Source of the DNA: Ovis canadensis
Taxonomy: Eukaryota > Chordata > Mammalia > Artiodactyla > Bovidae
DNA length: 64,000 nt
Assembly: GCF_042477335.2 (NCBI RefSeq)
Contig: NC_091256.1
Span: 34,874,001 to 34,938,000 of the forward strand
Reading direction: 5' to 3'
Shown: positions 1 through 10,469 of the stretch, piece by piece
Position numbering within the stretch: the stretch's first letter is position 1
Layout: each line of letters starts with the position of its first letter
Position numbers and translations under genes: made by a program
Notes under the pieces: generated by a model
What the model was told of the DNA's origin: nothing
Database searches by the model: none
The model's input: the letters and a program-made list of their open reading frames with translations, nothing else

Positions 1-933
1 AAAAAAAAAGTTTCAGTGTGACTTTTCAATTGATAATGTTGGATAAATACAATAGGCGTACTGAGTAGCATGCTTTCAGATGCAAGTAAAAGAGAACTCA
101 ACCTAAGATAGCATAACCAATAAAAGAAATCTATTGCTTCCCATGATTGAAAAAAGGTATAGTGGAAGAGTCAATTTCATGCATGGTTTGATGAGGGCTC
201 GGGCTCTGTTTACTGTGGGTTTCTCACCTTTTTGCTGTATTTACTGTGTGCTCAACCTGGCTTCCCTCTTGGTATCAAGCTATAGAAACTATACCCTCAC
301 AGCTATAGAAACTATACCATGTTGAACAAGAAACTGTCTGTAACACAGGGTTCCCAGAAAAAGGCCTGGTTGGACTGGCTTGGTTCACACACTCCCTTCT
401 CCAGTCATTATGGTCAGAGGAAGGGAACATCTGCTTGCACTTGCCTAGGTGGCCTCCTCAGTCCTGACCGCAGGGATCCCTGAAAGCACATTGGGAGGGG
501 TGCATTTGGAAAGGCGGAGAGAGAATCAAAATTGAAGTGACAATACAGGAATCCACTACTGTGTGCATCTTCGTTCAGGGCACCGTCAAGTTGCCATCTT
601 ATTGTTCGTGATTAAGTTCACTTCTTTTGTCATAGCTGTGTGCTTTATGGGTATGAGTGCTTGGCCCACCTGGAGGGGTATTCAGTAGCAGACATCTTTC
701 CAACCTTCAGATAATGGCTCTTCCCCCCACCCCCAATGTTAACATTGTTCCCACTGTCAACAATGCCCATGTTGTGCTCTTATAGATGCTGTGACTTATC
801 TTCACCTTGGAGATTTGTTAAAAATCCAGATTTCTATGCTTTTCTACCAGATTCTGCCTTACTAGGTCTTGGGTAAGATGATGACTGGATATTTAACAGG
901 GTTTCTAGGTGATTCTTCTTATCAGGCAAATTT
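1..933. other. Unique sequence, no gene seen
   Basis: No recognised repeat family or credible coding frame apart from a short tandem duplication at 278-318. A 63-codon open frame at 134-325 has no recognisable domain and is the length expected by chance. Confidence 0.6.
278..318. repeat. 23-bp tandem duplication (1.8 copies)
   Basis: The unit starting agctatagaaactatacc recurs at 278 and at 301, with a ctcac linker. The copies are identical over 18 bp, which suggests a recent slippage-type duplication. Confidence 0.85.
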
Positions 934-1369
934 CAGTTCAGTTCAGTTCAGTCACTCAGTCGTGTCCAAGTCTTTGCCACCCCATGAACCGCAGAATGCC
1001 AGGCCTCCCTGTCCATCACCAACTCCCAGAGTTACCCAAACCCATGTCCATTGAGTCAGTGATGCTATCCAACCATTTCATCCTCTGTCATCCCCTTCTC
1101 CTCCTGTCCTCGATCTTTCCCAGCATCAGGGTCTTTTTAAATGGGTCAGCTCTTCGCATCAGTGGCCAAAGTATTGGAGTTTCAGCTTCAGCATCAGTTC
1201 TTCCAATGAATATTCAGGACTGATCTCCTTTAGGATGGACTGGGTGGATCTCCTTGCAGTCCAAGGGACTCTCAAGAGTCTTCTCCAACACCACAGTTCA
1301 AAAGCATCAATTCTTTGGGGCTCAGCTTTCTTTATAGTCCAACTCTCACATCCATACATGACCACTGGA
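934..1369 (-). mobile_element. BovB LINE 3' end, 5'-truncated (ART2-type)
   Basis: Begins with the reversed BovB tail (cagttcag units) followed by the tgtccaagtctttgccaccc tract, and runs to the block ending accactgg. The minus strand still reads BovB C-terminal residues such as YGCESWT and ELWCWRRLLRVPWTARRS (1159-1365). The copy is a 5'-truncated, non-autonomous end. It faces the BovB end at 2022-2377. Confidence 0.9.
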
Positions 1370-1831
1370 GGCTAGTTTAAGAAGTAGTAAACTAAAATTG
1401 TTTTTGCTCTTTGCACTGGCTGCTGAGGAGCTTAGTGGGGTAATTCCTGAGATGCGTTCAGGGCTGTTCACTTTTGGATCCTAATATTGGTCTTGACATC
1501 AATTTTCTTCTATTCATGGTTGCTTTGTCTCCTGATTTTTCTCAGTGAACAAAATCTTGTTGTACCCTATATTTTTTTTATTTCTCTGCTTTTAATTTAT
1601 TATAGCCTGTATTTTTTGATATTCTATCTTAAATTCTTTCTGAGTGAGGTGGAATATATCAGGTAGGGTTCTGGCAAGAAACAGAAGACACACTCAGCAG
1701 ATTTTTGGAGACTTTTTCAACAGGGACTATGTACTGTGGTGTGGGCAGGGTTCAGAGAACCCACAAGAGATGTGGAGGATCTGCTAACAGTTGGGAAACC
1801 ATTCCAATCTCAGGTCTAAGCACTGAATAGA
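1370..1831. other. Unannotated AT-rich spacer
   Basis: Between a BovB end and a SINE. I see no coding frame and no family I can name. Confidence 0.5.
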
Positions 1832-2021
1832 GCTCAGTCGTGTCCAACTCTGTGACTCCATGGACTGTAGCCTGCCAGGCTCCTCTGTCCATGGGATTCT
1901 CCAAGCAAGAATACTGGAGTGGGTTGCGATTTCCTTCTCCAGGGGTTCTTTCCAACCTAGAAATCGACCTGGGGTCTCTTGCATTGCAGGTTGATTCTTT
2001 ACCATCTGAGTAACCAGGGAA
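1832..2021 (-). mobile_element. Bov-tA-type SINE, antisense
   Basis: Reads the reversed BovA body (gaatactggagtgggttgc) and ends in the reversed tRNA-like head (accatctgagtaaccaggga). The BovB piece at 2022 abuts the head directly. Confidence 0.9.
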
Positions 2022-2377
2022 GACTCTTGAGAGTCCCTTGGACTGCAAGGAGATCCAACCAGTCCATTCTAAAGGAGATTAGCCCTGGGTGTTCTTTGGA
2101 AAGAATGATGCTGAAGCTGAAACTCCAGTACTTTGGCCGCCTCATGCGAAGAGTTGACTCACTGGAAAAGACTCTGATGCTGGGAGGAATTGGGGGCAGG
2201 AGGAGAAGGGGACGATAGAGGATGAGTTGGCTGGATGGCATCGCTGACTCGATGGACGTGAGTCTGAGTGAACCACGGGAGCTGGTGATGGACAGGGAGG
2301 CCTGGCATGCTGCGATTCATGGGGTCGCAAAGAGTTGGGCACGATTGAGTGACTGGACTGAACTGAACTGAACTGAC
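2022..2377 (+). mobile_element. BovB LINE 3' end, 5'-truncated
   Basis: Sense copy of the last 350 bp of BovB, starting in the gagagtcccttggactgcaa block and ending with tandem gaactgaact units. The plus strand still reads [20 protein letters not shown] (1979-2218 frame). Inverted relative to the copy at 934-1369. Confidence 0.9.
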
Positions 2378-2573
2378 CCTGAGAAGCCTCCCTAAGGACT
2401 GGGGAGGTGTACTATTAATAGTTTCCTAGGCCTACTGTCACAAATGACTGCAGATGTAGTGATTTAAACAACAGAAACGTACCCTGTTACACTTGTAGAA
2501 GCTAGAAGTCTGAAGTAAGTTTCCTTGGGCTAAAGACAAGGCGTTGGCAGGACACATTCCTCCTGAAGGGTGC

Positions 2574-2685
2574 AGCAATCTCATCTCTCTCCTTGGCTAA
2601 TGGGGTGAAGCAGGGATGTGGGGTGAGAAAATGAAGGTGAGAGAATTTCTTCCAGGACTCCCGCGATGGTCCTGTGGCTAAGACT
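2574..2685 (+). repeat. Inverted-copy arm 1 (112 bp), inserted in LTR
   Basis: Reverse complement of 3493-3604, gap-free, with four mismatches (2639, 2660, 2664, 2673), or 96.4% identity. It interrupts the LTR, so this arm is the recipient. The last ~35 bp are the head of a CHR SINE whose full copy lies at the other arm, so that arm is the donor. Confidence 0.9.
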
Positions 2686-2956
2686 TTGCCTCTGCCTCTT
2701 TCATCTGCTGGTGGGTGCTGGTCTTCCTTGGCTTGCGTCTGGGCCACTCTAACTGTGCTGCTTTGGCCACATAGCCTCTTCTTCTGTGTCAGACTTCCCT
2801 CTGCCTTCCTCTTATGAGCACACTTGTTGCACTGGATGCCCACCCAGATAATCCAGGATAATCTCCCTTCAAGATCCTTAATCACATCCACCAAGTCCCC
2901 ATTGCCACAGAAAGTAGCATTCAGAGTTCCAGGAACTAAGAACTAGCTATCTTCAG

Positions 2957-3175
2957 GGGCTTCCCAGGTGGCACTAGTGGTAAAGAACCTGCCTGCCAAT
3001 GCAGGAAATGTAAGAGGTGCAAGTTCCATCTCTGGGTCAGAAAGATGCCCTGGAAGAGGACACAGCAATAACCCACTCCAATATTCTTGCCAGGAGAATC
3101 CCATGGACAGAGAAGCCTGATGGGCTACAGTCTATGGGGCTGCAAAGAGTTGGACACAACTGAAGCAACTTAGCA
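2957..3175 (+). mobile_element. Bov-tA SINE
   Basis: tRNA-like head (ggggcttcccaggtggcact, gtggtaaagaacctgcctgc) then BovA body ending tggacacaactgaagcaact. Inserted near the end of the MLT1-type LTR, which resumes at about 3176. Confidence 0.9.
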
Positions 3176-3369
3176 TACATGTGTGCATTTTGGGGGGCCA
3201 TTGTTAAATCTCCCAAATAATGAATGGGGCTGCTGGAGCCTGGAGCTGGGGGAACAGAGGACACCTAGCTGTGACATGGATAGATGGCATGGCCACCATC
3301 ATAATGGTGTCCCTTGTCCCCAGAGGGAGGGAATAGAAGGAAAAAATACTCTTTATTTTCGGGTAGTTT

Positions 3370-3524
3370 AAAAAAAAAATATTTTGACTGTACTGGATCT
3401 TAGCTGTGGCATGTGAACTCTTAGTTGCTGCATGTAGGATCTAGTTCTCCAAACAGGGATTGAACCTAAGGCCCCCTGAATTGGGAGTGTGGAGTCTTAG
3501 CCACTGGACCATCACGGAAGTCCT
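3370..3524 (-). mobile_element. CHR-type tRNA-derived SINE, antisense
   Basis: A poly-A run at 3370-3379, the body gaactcttagttgctgcatg, and a reversed tRNA-like head ending ccatcacggaagtcct. Three further CHR-type copies lie at 12545, 20732 and 63319. Its head is included in the duplicated patch at 3493-3604. Confidence 0.8.
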
Positions 3525-3604
3525 GGAAGAAATTCTCTTACCTTCATTTTCTCACCCCACATCCCTGCTTCACCCCATTAGCCAAGGAGAGAGATGAGAT
3601 TGCT
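3493..3604 (-). repeat. Inverted-copy arm 2 (112 bp), probable donor
   Basis: Reverse complement of 2574-2685. It spans the head of the CHR SINE (3493-3524) and 80 bp of its upstream flank. Continuity with the rest of the SINE makes this the original site. Confidence 0.9.
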
Positions 3605-4228
3605 AGGAGTCAGCCTCTTGGGTATAGGGAAGAGCAGAGCACAGAATGAGTCTGGAGGATAAGCAGCCTGCACACAAACACCAGCCCAGCGCTGAGCTGC
3701 AGGCTTGGTCGCAATCATGATCGGGTTGTGTTTCCAGGAGGAGGGTCTTGTGCTCCAGTGTTCCCATGGAAATCTTGCGTCTGGGCCCTTCCAGTTAAGT
3801 GGAGTTCGTTTCAGAGATTTGAGGCCAAGTCTCGGCCCAGGTTTTGGGTTTCTCTTTGTTATCCCCTGGGCCTTCGTCTCAGGTAGAAAAGGGCTGTTGG
3901 GTTGACATTAAAGGGACTGAGTGGTAATAGGATCCCAGGGGTTCAGGAAACCACACTCTGAAATCAGCATCAGTCTCTCTCCATCAGAAGGTTTCAGTCC
4001 CAGGAAATTATGCTGTCTATCTTGTCTTCAGTAACCCATGCTGTTCTGGAGACGGGCAGAGGGTTCTGACAGCTTGCACACCATAGCTGCCATTTCCACA
4101 GAAAAATTTAAAACTGAACTTGGATCAGCAAGAGAGTGAGGCCAGGCCGTGTGATGCTGCACGAGCCCATGGGGCCGCAGCCGTCTGTAGAGCAGCCCCG
4201 GCCCACCCGTTTCACAGCCTTTGCGTGC
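3605..4228. other. Unique sequence, no gene seen
   Basis: Moderate GC content and no recognised repeat. The 66-codon frame at 3705-3905 lacks any domain signature. Confidence 0.5.
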
Positions 4229-4421
4229 GTGCTTCTGTCGTGTCCAACTCTTGGTGATCCCATGGACTGCAGCCCACCAGGCTCCTCTGTCCATGGAGTT
4301 CTCCAGGCAAGAACACTGGAGTGGGTTAGGGATCTTCCTGACTCAGGGCTCAAATTGGTGTCTCTCGAGTATACTGCACTGGCAGGCAGGTTCTTTACCA
4401 CTAGCGCCACTTGGGAAGCCC
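4229..4421 (-). mobile_element. Bov-tA-type SINE, antisense
   Basis: Reversed body (ccatggactgcagcccacca) through a reversed tRNA-like head (ttctttaccactagcgccac) ending gggaagccc. The overlapping frames of 74-123 codons here are SINE artefacts. Confidence 0.9.
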
Positions 4422-5121
4422 TCTCTCTCCCTTTACCATTCATAATGGATTCCCCCTCCCTTGCTCTGCCAGGGTCCACCCATCAGTCAGGCTCATGACC
4501 AGCAATTCTGCCCTTTTCTCCTCCCCCACTGTTCCCTCAGCTGAGACCTGGGCAGTCCTTCCAGGCACAGGGGCTGAGATTGACATTAGGTGTTTTGGGA
4601 AGCTCCCATGTTCAAATTCCTGCCTTCTAAAGATCACCCTGATCTTTTTTTTTTTTGGACATTTGAAACTAAAGACAAAACCATCTGCTTCTTGAGGAGA
4701 AAAAAGCAAAACATGAAAAGAATCTCCATATAACCCACTGCACCCCCCAAAGCCCAAGCCAATAAAATGAGTCTAACCAATAATTCAACTTTCCTGCCTC
4801 ATTCACTGGGACTGAAGCCGGCACAGCAGGGAACCGCTCATTGACGAGAAATTTATCATTAGTAATTTTATTAGGTTTAATGTAACCAACAGGGGCTACC
4901 GATAGTTTCAGTATTCTTTTTCCTGAGGGATTTTTTTTTTCTCCCCAAAGGACAAATGTTCTATAGTACTGCCATTTAATTGTCTTTATATTTAGCAAGG
5001 ATTGTGTGAATGACCAACTTTTCAAAATGCCACCCGAGAAAGGATTCCACAGCTGGTAATCTATACAAATTTGCCACTTGTATCTTTCTTTTCAAAATTT
5101 CTCAGGGCTTAGAAGCGTGTC

Positions 5122-5137
5122 TACCATAATTATGGTA
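5122..5137. other. 16-bp perfect palindrome with TAATTA core
   Basis: taccataattatggta is self-complementary. The core resembles a homeodomain half-site pair. Binding is inference. Confidence 0.75.
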
Positions 5138-6510
5138 ATAATCCTCTAAAGGAGACATTCATCCGTCATGGTTGAAAGCGATTTCTTTTCAGTAGGAACA
5201 TTTTAGAATGTCTTGTTTGGACAGAAAAGGCCATCCGTTAGTTGGTAATTTAAGCTAGTTACTTAAAGTCGGGCAATTAGGTTAATGAGACAGTTGGTCT
5301 TTTGAAGTCGAATGGGAGCAAGGATGAGCTCATCACTCCTCGAGAAGACATTAAATCAATTTGGTGCAAAAGGTAGAGGGGCATCATTCCCTCCGACAGA
5401 TTCAAGGGAAGATCACGGGCACACAGATTTAGTTCCAAGCATGGCAATCAGGTGGCGGGCCCCTGAGGCTCTCTGGCATCCACCGCAGGATGGAAGAAGA
5501 AACAACAGCTGCTCCAGCTATCACTGGGCAAGATGACAGGCCTGAATTCGGCCTTTCATGGAGGCCAGCTGCTCTTGAGGGAGCAGCCCCCGGCCCCACA
5601 TTGATAGAACCATGGACGCATGGAATGCCCCCAAACGCAGCAGATGGGATTGCTGATAAATGAGTTGAGATGGTAGAGGTCCCTATCGGGAGAGCCAGCT
5701 GGATTTAAGGAGAGCCTCCTTCATGGAGGGGCGATTTCTGGGCGGCCAGACTGCCTTTAGATGTTAATCAGAGGCACTCATATGTTCTGTCGTTCACCCT
5801 TCAAAGGAAGGTGTCAGATGTCTTGATGAAATACCTCTCCTGCTAACTCAGACATGGGGAATCAGCCACCCTGTTGATAAATGACTCAGGGTGAATCGAT
5901 AGAGTGAGGGTCAGGCTTGGCTAGACCCATGGTCACAGGGCGGGGGTAATTATGTCATAATCAGTCTGTGAGGCAGAGCTCAGCCAAGGTCACGGTCCAT
6001 GTTTGAAGGCAACATCTGGAGTTGAGGGGTTGGGGATTATAAAGGATGAGAGTATGGGGGGTGAGGAATTCAAGAGGATTGAACTCTGATAGCAGCCAGC
6101 CCTTGCCAAATCCTCTTACTACAGTAGTCCAGCGGCCACCACATATGGCTGTTCGGATGTAAGAGGCATTGGAATTGCATAATATTGTTGGTGCCTGCAA
6201 AGGATGAGTGGTTTAATTGTTTGGGAGGTCTCCTGGCAGAAATGGTCACGTTTGGCTGAAGGGAAGGATGTGCTCTATGGAGAGAAAAATATTGATGTCT
6301 TCATGCAGAATCAAGGTTGACTTTGAAGTCTACCATTGGGCGGGGCCGCTGCTCTGAAGCTGACTTTTGTATTCCAGCTCTCCTGCCTCTGCCCTTGCCT
6401 GTGACCTTTCATGCCCCGCAGAAGAGCAGAGTAGAGACACTGTCATGACCCTCTAGATTTGGGGAGGTAGGATTCTTTATTTGTGATGCTGATAGCAGGG
6501 AAAAGTGGGT

Positions 6511-6560
6511 GAGGACATAAGAAAGTCCTTGCGTTGAGGACATAAGAAAGTCCTTGCGTT
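6511..6560. repeat. Perfect 25-bp tandem duplication
   Basis: The 25-bp unit beginning gaggacataagaaagtcctt occurs at 6511-6535 and 6536-6560 with no mismatch, pointing to recent slippage or duplication (or an assembly error). Confidence 0.9.
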
Positions 6561-7354
6561 CAGGACATTTCTAGGACAACTCCCCAGAGCATGCTGGGCT
6601 CTCTGCTTTGGGGTTACCCCTATGCTGCTGCCACTGGGCAGTGATCGCAAAGGCAGCTGCTGTGAAGGAAGAGGAAGTTACTTGGGCAGCTGGTGCTAGA
6701 AATATCTGGGGCCACATACATGTATTTGGCCCACATTGCTCCCCATGATTGGGTACTCATCTCCCCCCTGCTTTCAACCCTCCTTTCTTCCAAAGGTTGC
6801 CCACATGTGTCTTCTTTGCCATCCAGATATTTCTTTTAGCCTGATGTCATCTGGAGCATTGGGAAGGGTTCATTGTGATGGTCTAGGCTCTGAGTCCTCC
6901 TAAGGTTAGAGCTTGAACGCTTTGTGGTTTGGCTTCTTTTTGTTGAAGTTAGAGAATCAGGGTGAGCTTTCCTCTCATTTCAAAAATCAAATCCTTGAGA
7001 CAACTGTGTATGGCCTTGGTTTGTTTTGGCCAGCTGTGTGATTGAAGCATCGTATCCAGTTCAGTTGCCAAGGCTGGTCAATGCATGGCAGTATATTCTG
7101 GCTATTCAATGTAAAGTGTGGGGCAGGGTAATTTGGATTCCTGAAGCCTGGTTGAGAGGTATGAGGAGAGGAGATGGGGTTACACTGGCCAAAATCAGCC
7201 TGCTAGGGTGGTGCTAGCCAGTACCAAAGGAGTGTCAAGGACAGGCTTCTGGGCAGCTGAGATGGGAAATTCAAGGGAAGTCTCTCTTGTCCTGAGTTTC
7301 TTCATTTCTAGGCAATTCAGAGCCATCTGGATGGTGGCTGTTGGACATTCTTTT

Positions 7355-7480
7355 AATTTCACCTGTATTTTTTGTGGACCTCAGAGGTGCCAGGCACTGT
7401 ATTAAGCCCTAGGGAAATGACAATGAACAAAAGAAACACTGTTTCTGCTTCCATGGAACTTTAGAGTCAAAAGTAGATGC
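7355..7480 (+). mobile_element. L2-type LINE fragment
   Basis: Contains gtgccaggcactgtattaag followed by a gggaaatgacaatgaacaaa stretch and ttccatggaactttagagtc, the order seen near L2 3' ends. Old and diverged. Confidence 0.5.
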
Positions 7481-7563
7481 AGTTGCGAAGACAAGGAACT
7501 CTGATGCTGTGGCATGTGCTAAGACAGAGGATTTTTGGGGTGCTTGAGTGGGGTCACAGAAGG

Positions 7564-7677
7564 AGTAGGCAATGGCAACCTATTCCAGTATTCTTGCCTG
7601 GGAAGTTCCATGGACAGAGGAGCCTGGAGTGCTATGGTCCATGGGTTGCAAACATTTGGACATGACTTGAGGGACTA
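7564..7677 (+). mobile_element. BovA monomer SINE fragment, headless
   Basis: Only the body is present: gtaggcaatggcaacctatt to ttggacatgacttgaggga. No tRNA-like head precedes it. Confidence 0.85.
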
Positions 7678-8144
7678 AAAATCTCAAAGGCTTAAAAGGG
7701 TGGACTGTGCCAAAGTCTCCACTTGACATCATTTGCCACCCTGAGGTCTCCAAGATCTTTCTCTTTTGCTTCAAAGATTTTGCCTGCAACTCACTCAGGG
7801 AATTTTTTCCTTCTTTTAATTCAGTCCACATCCTTTTTCGTTTCCCCCTTATATTTCCAAATAAGATGTACCTTTTCCAAGAAGCTTGCCCTGATTAACA
7901 CTGTCCATCATCCTGGGATCTCCAACAGCCTCTCTCCCATATATAATTGATGTGTTTTAAGTTTGAGGCTTTCCAACTGTTCTGAATTTTAGTTTGCCCT
8001 TCCCTGAGCTGGGGTTGTACTTCCACCTCTGTTGCTGCTTATGCAGTTTTGAGGCCCGTACACCAGGTGGTGGTAGTTTCCTCGTGCTCTGATTATACAT
8101 TCTGAATAATTTGTAGAAGAGGAAGATTGAAGGGGAGACCTAGC
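7678..8144. other. Unannotated sequence
   Basis: No recognised repeat or coding pattern. Two overlapping plus-strand frames of 63 and 75 codons (7707-7950) have no domain features. Confidence 0.45.
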
Positions 8145-8330
8145 TTTTAATCGAGTACCTACTATGTGCCAGGTCTTTGTACCATAACTAATTTAATCAT
8201 AGGAAGTAATGTACAAGAGGTATATGTTATTTTCATTTTTTCAGTTAAGGAAACTGGATTCTGGGAGAAGTAAAGTAACTTCCCTAAACTCACACCATCT
8301 TTTGTGGTGAAGCTGGAACTGATATATGGG
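8145..8330 (+). mobile_element. MIR SINE
   Basis: gtacctactatgtgccaggt, then a diverged core, then aactggattctgggagaagt and aaagtaacttccctaaactc, matching MIR order. Confidence 0.7.
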
Positions 8331-9117
8331 CTTGATCTCTCCAGCTTGGTGTTTAAGATGAAACATGTAGATCTCTATTTGATTATGAAAATAATAATGA
8401 AATCAACCACTTAAAAGCAACTGCTCTTAACAACACCCCAGGGATAATTTGGTATCTTCTTCAGTAATTCTTTATATTATTGCAATAATCCAGATGTGTA
8501 AAAAAACCGGCTTGAACAATACTTCTCAGCACTGACCACTTTTTTCCCCCCTTGCCTATTATTTTCAATTTGGGTGTTTGGATGATATGCTGAGATCTCT
8601 AGGAAGGCCTTTATGTGCTGTTGAGACTTGGAGAGGTTTGGGAAAGAGCCCAGTTAGGACTTTAGGCCTTGTAGTCCAAAGGGTTAGAGATAGTAAAAGG
8701 TTTGGAGGCTTCCAAAAAGGAGGGAGGATGTGATGAGGGGTGGATTCCAAGGCTTAGGGGGTAAGCCCAGGGTCTTAGGATTTTATTCAAGGCAGAGAAA
8801 AGAGATCACTTAGTCTCTAAGGTCAAAGCGGAGATTCTAGGAAGAAGACAGAGGAAAGGGCAACACAGACACACCTCTGCTCTCAGAGTTGGAGGGACGT
8901 GATTTGATTTTTTGCCCTGCAGTCTAGTGGTTGTGACAGGTCATCAGAGCTCAGACCCCCTGGAGCAGAGAGGCTGGGTGCAAGGCAGGGAGAGGGAGAG
9001 CAAGAGGGAGGCTGTGTGCTATTTTCCTTCTCCTTTTAAAATTTGCTCCTTTTTTCCTTTACTGTACGTGCCAGATAAAAAACCTTCAGCAGCAACAAAA
9101 TAAGTGCTTCTGAAGTG
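8331..9117. other. Unannotated sequence
   Basis: No recognised family and no credible coding frame. Confidence 0.4.
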
Positions 9118-9341
9118 TATGTGTGTGTGTGCGTATGCTAAGTCGCTTCAGTCATGTCCAACTCTTTGCAACCCTATAGACTGTAGCATGCCAGGCTCCT
9201 TTGTCCATGGGATTCTCCAGGCAAGAATCCTGCAATTGATTGCCATTTCCTTCTCCAGGATTTATCTTCTTGACCCAGGGATTGAAACCACATCCTGCTT
9301 GGTAGGCAGATTCTTTACCACTGAGCCACCTGGGAAGTCCT
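9118..9341 (-). mobile_element. (GT)n tract and antisense Bov-tA-type SINE
   Basis: A short GT microsatellite (9118-9132) sits at the SINE tail. The SINE body and reversed head run 9135-9341, ending ctgagccacctgggaagtcc. Microsatellites growing from SINE tails are common. Confidence 0.9.
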
Positions 9342-10035
9342 TCAAAGTGTCTAATATTCCCAAAATGCATACTCCCCATCAATATACACTATATACATAT
9401 AAAGCCTCGTTCTCTGAAATTTCTATTTTTTTTTTTTTCTAATTTGCCATATTGCTTTTTTTTCAAGGGAGGAATTCCCTTGTGTAATGACTTGAATTCT
9501 AGACCCAGCTCTTCAGCTAATGGGAAACATTCCTCAAAGTATATCTCTTCTCCCCTCTGGGTTTCAGTTCTCCCCTGTGTGAAAGAAGGGGTTGGAATAA
9601 AGGCTGTTTGACTCCTCCTCTGTTTACTTGGCTGTGCTGTGGCCACCATTCAATGCATTTAACAGATCTCTGCCACCACCAGGAATTACCTTTTCTGGGT
9701 TGGTTCATATAGTGCTTCAAAAATCGGAATAATTCAGCTTATTATTATTCAGCTTATTATAATTCAGACACAGGAGAAGGCTTCAGGGGCCCAGCAGAGC
9801 TGGGAATTGAGGCTGTGCAGTGGCTGGAGTCGGCTCTGATTTTGGGTTCTCAGGGTCACTGTGCTTGAGTCAACAGGACTCACAAGCGCATGCTTCAGAC
9901 TTAGTCTTGAGAGAGGGGTGAAATTGTGCAGTGACGTCAGAAACCTAGCAGTTATGACTTCCTTCTTGGACTGATCACTTAGACACTCTGGGTCTCAGTT
10001 TGCCCATCTGTCCCTCAGAAGGTTCATGGATGGTT
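9342..10035. other. Mostly unique, with a MIR scrap
   Basis: A T-run at 9427-9439, short ttattcagc tandem units around 9735-9770, and a possible reversed MIR piece (about 9955-10020, ctctgggtctcagtttgccc). Nothing coding. Confidence 0.4.
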
Positions 10036-10092
10036 ATATTGGGTTGGCCCGAAGTTTGTTTGAGTTGAATGAACTTTTTGGCCCATGCAGTA
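10036..10092. mobile_element. Mini mariner remnant (MITE-like)
   Basis: tattgggttggcccgaagtt at one end is the approximate inverse of gaactttttggcccatgcag at the other, flanked by TA on each side (10035-10036 and 10091-10092). This is the terminal-inverted-repeat pattern of ruminant mariner copies with the interior deleted. Confidence 0.65.
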
Positions 10093-10469
10093 TGAGGTCA
10101 TGTCTGTATAAAGGGTTATGGATCTGAAAAATTTGCCATTTCGTGAAAAGAATTTGTTAAAAAGTTATTATTGATCTTATGAATTATTTTGTTAATGTTC
10201 CATCTTCGTGCCTGTGCCCATACTGTAAAGTGAGGAGGAGCTAAGGTGTATGACTTGAATTGCTGCTGGAAACAGCACACTCCTGGGCTTCCGATGTAGG
10301 AACAAGAGAAGTTCTAAGTATTTCTCTCATGTAAAAATAACTGCTTTTGTTTATCATACATATAATTCACAGAAAAATTTGGAAATTTCAGAATAGACAA
10401 AAAATAATTACAAACTGCCATTACCTTATTACAACATCTATTTTATAACAAGATGCTTATCTGATTGCA
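10093..10469. other. AT-rich spacer
   Basis: Between the mariner remnant and an old L1. No feature recognised. Confidence 0.4.

Larger units (their letters stand above)
2405..3215 (-). mobile_element. MLT1-type (MaLR) LTR, interrupted three times
   Basis: Antisense LTR. The segment with gatttaaacaacagaaacg (about 2460) and the segment with acccagataatccaggataa (about 2842) are the two ends typical of this family. It resumes with attttggggggccattg (3186-3202) after a SINE. It is interrupted by a 112-bp foreign patch (2574-2685) and by Bov-tA (2957-3175). The family name rests on recognition. Confidence 0.65.
4422..7354. other. Long repeat-poor block; candidate noncoding regulatory DNA
   Basis: Almost 3 kb without a recognised transposon, unusual in this window. 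The core at about 4830-6200 has balanced composition and short motifs such as a 16-bp perfect palindrome at 5122-5137 and an AP-1-type tgactca at 5882-5888. No open frame longer than about 120 codons and no splice or coding pattern that I can defend. Lack of repeats is suggestive only; conservation was not tested. Confidence 0.4.

Noticed and set aside
4108..4498. Overlapping frames of 88-123 codons on both strands
   Set aside because: They read through an antisense SINE; the same residues recur at many SINEs in the window.
5440..5640. GC-richer patch considered as a CpG island
   Set aside because: Too short and too poor in CG dinucleotides.
6511..6560. Tandem units considered as CRISPR
   Set aside because: Two adjacent copies without spacers in a eukaryotic context.
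9728..9770. ttattcagc units considered as a regulated array
   Set aside because: Only two to three imperfect units; simple low-complexity duplication.
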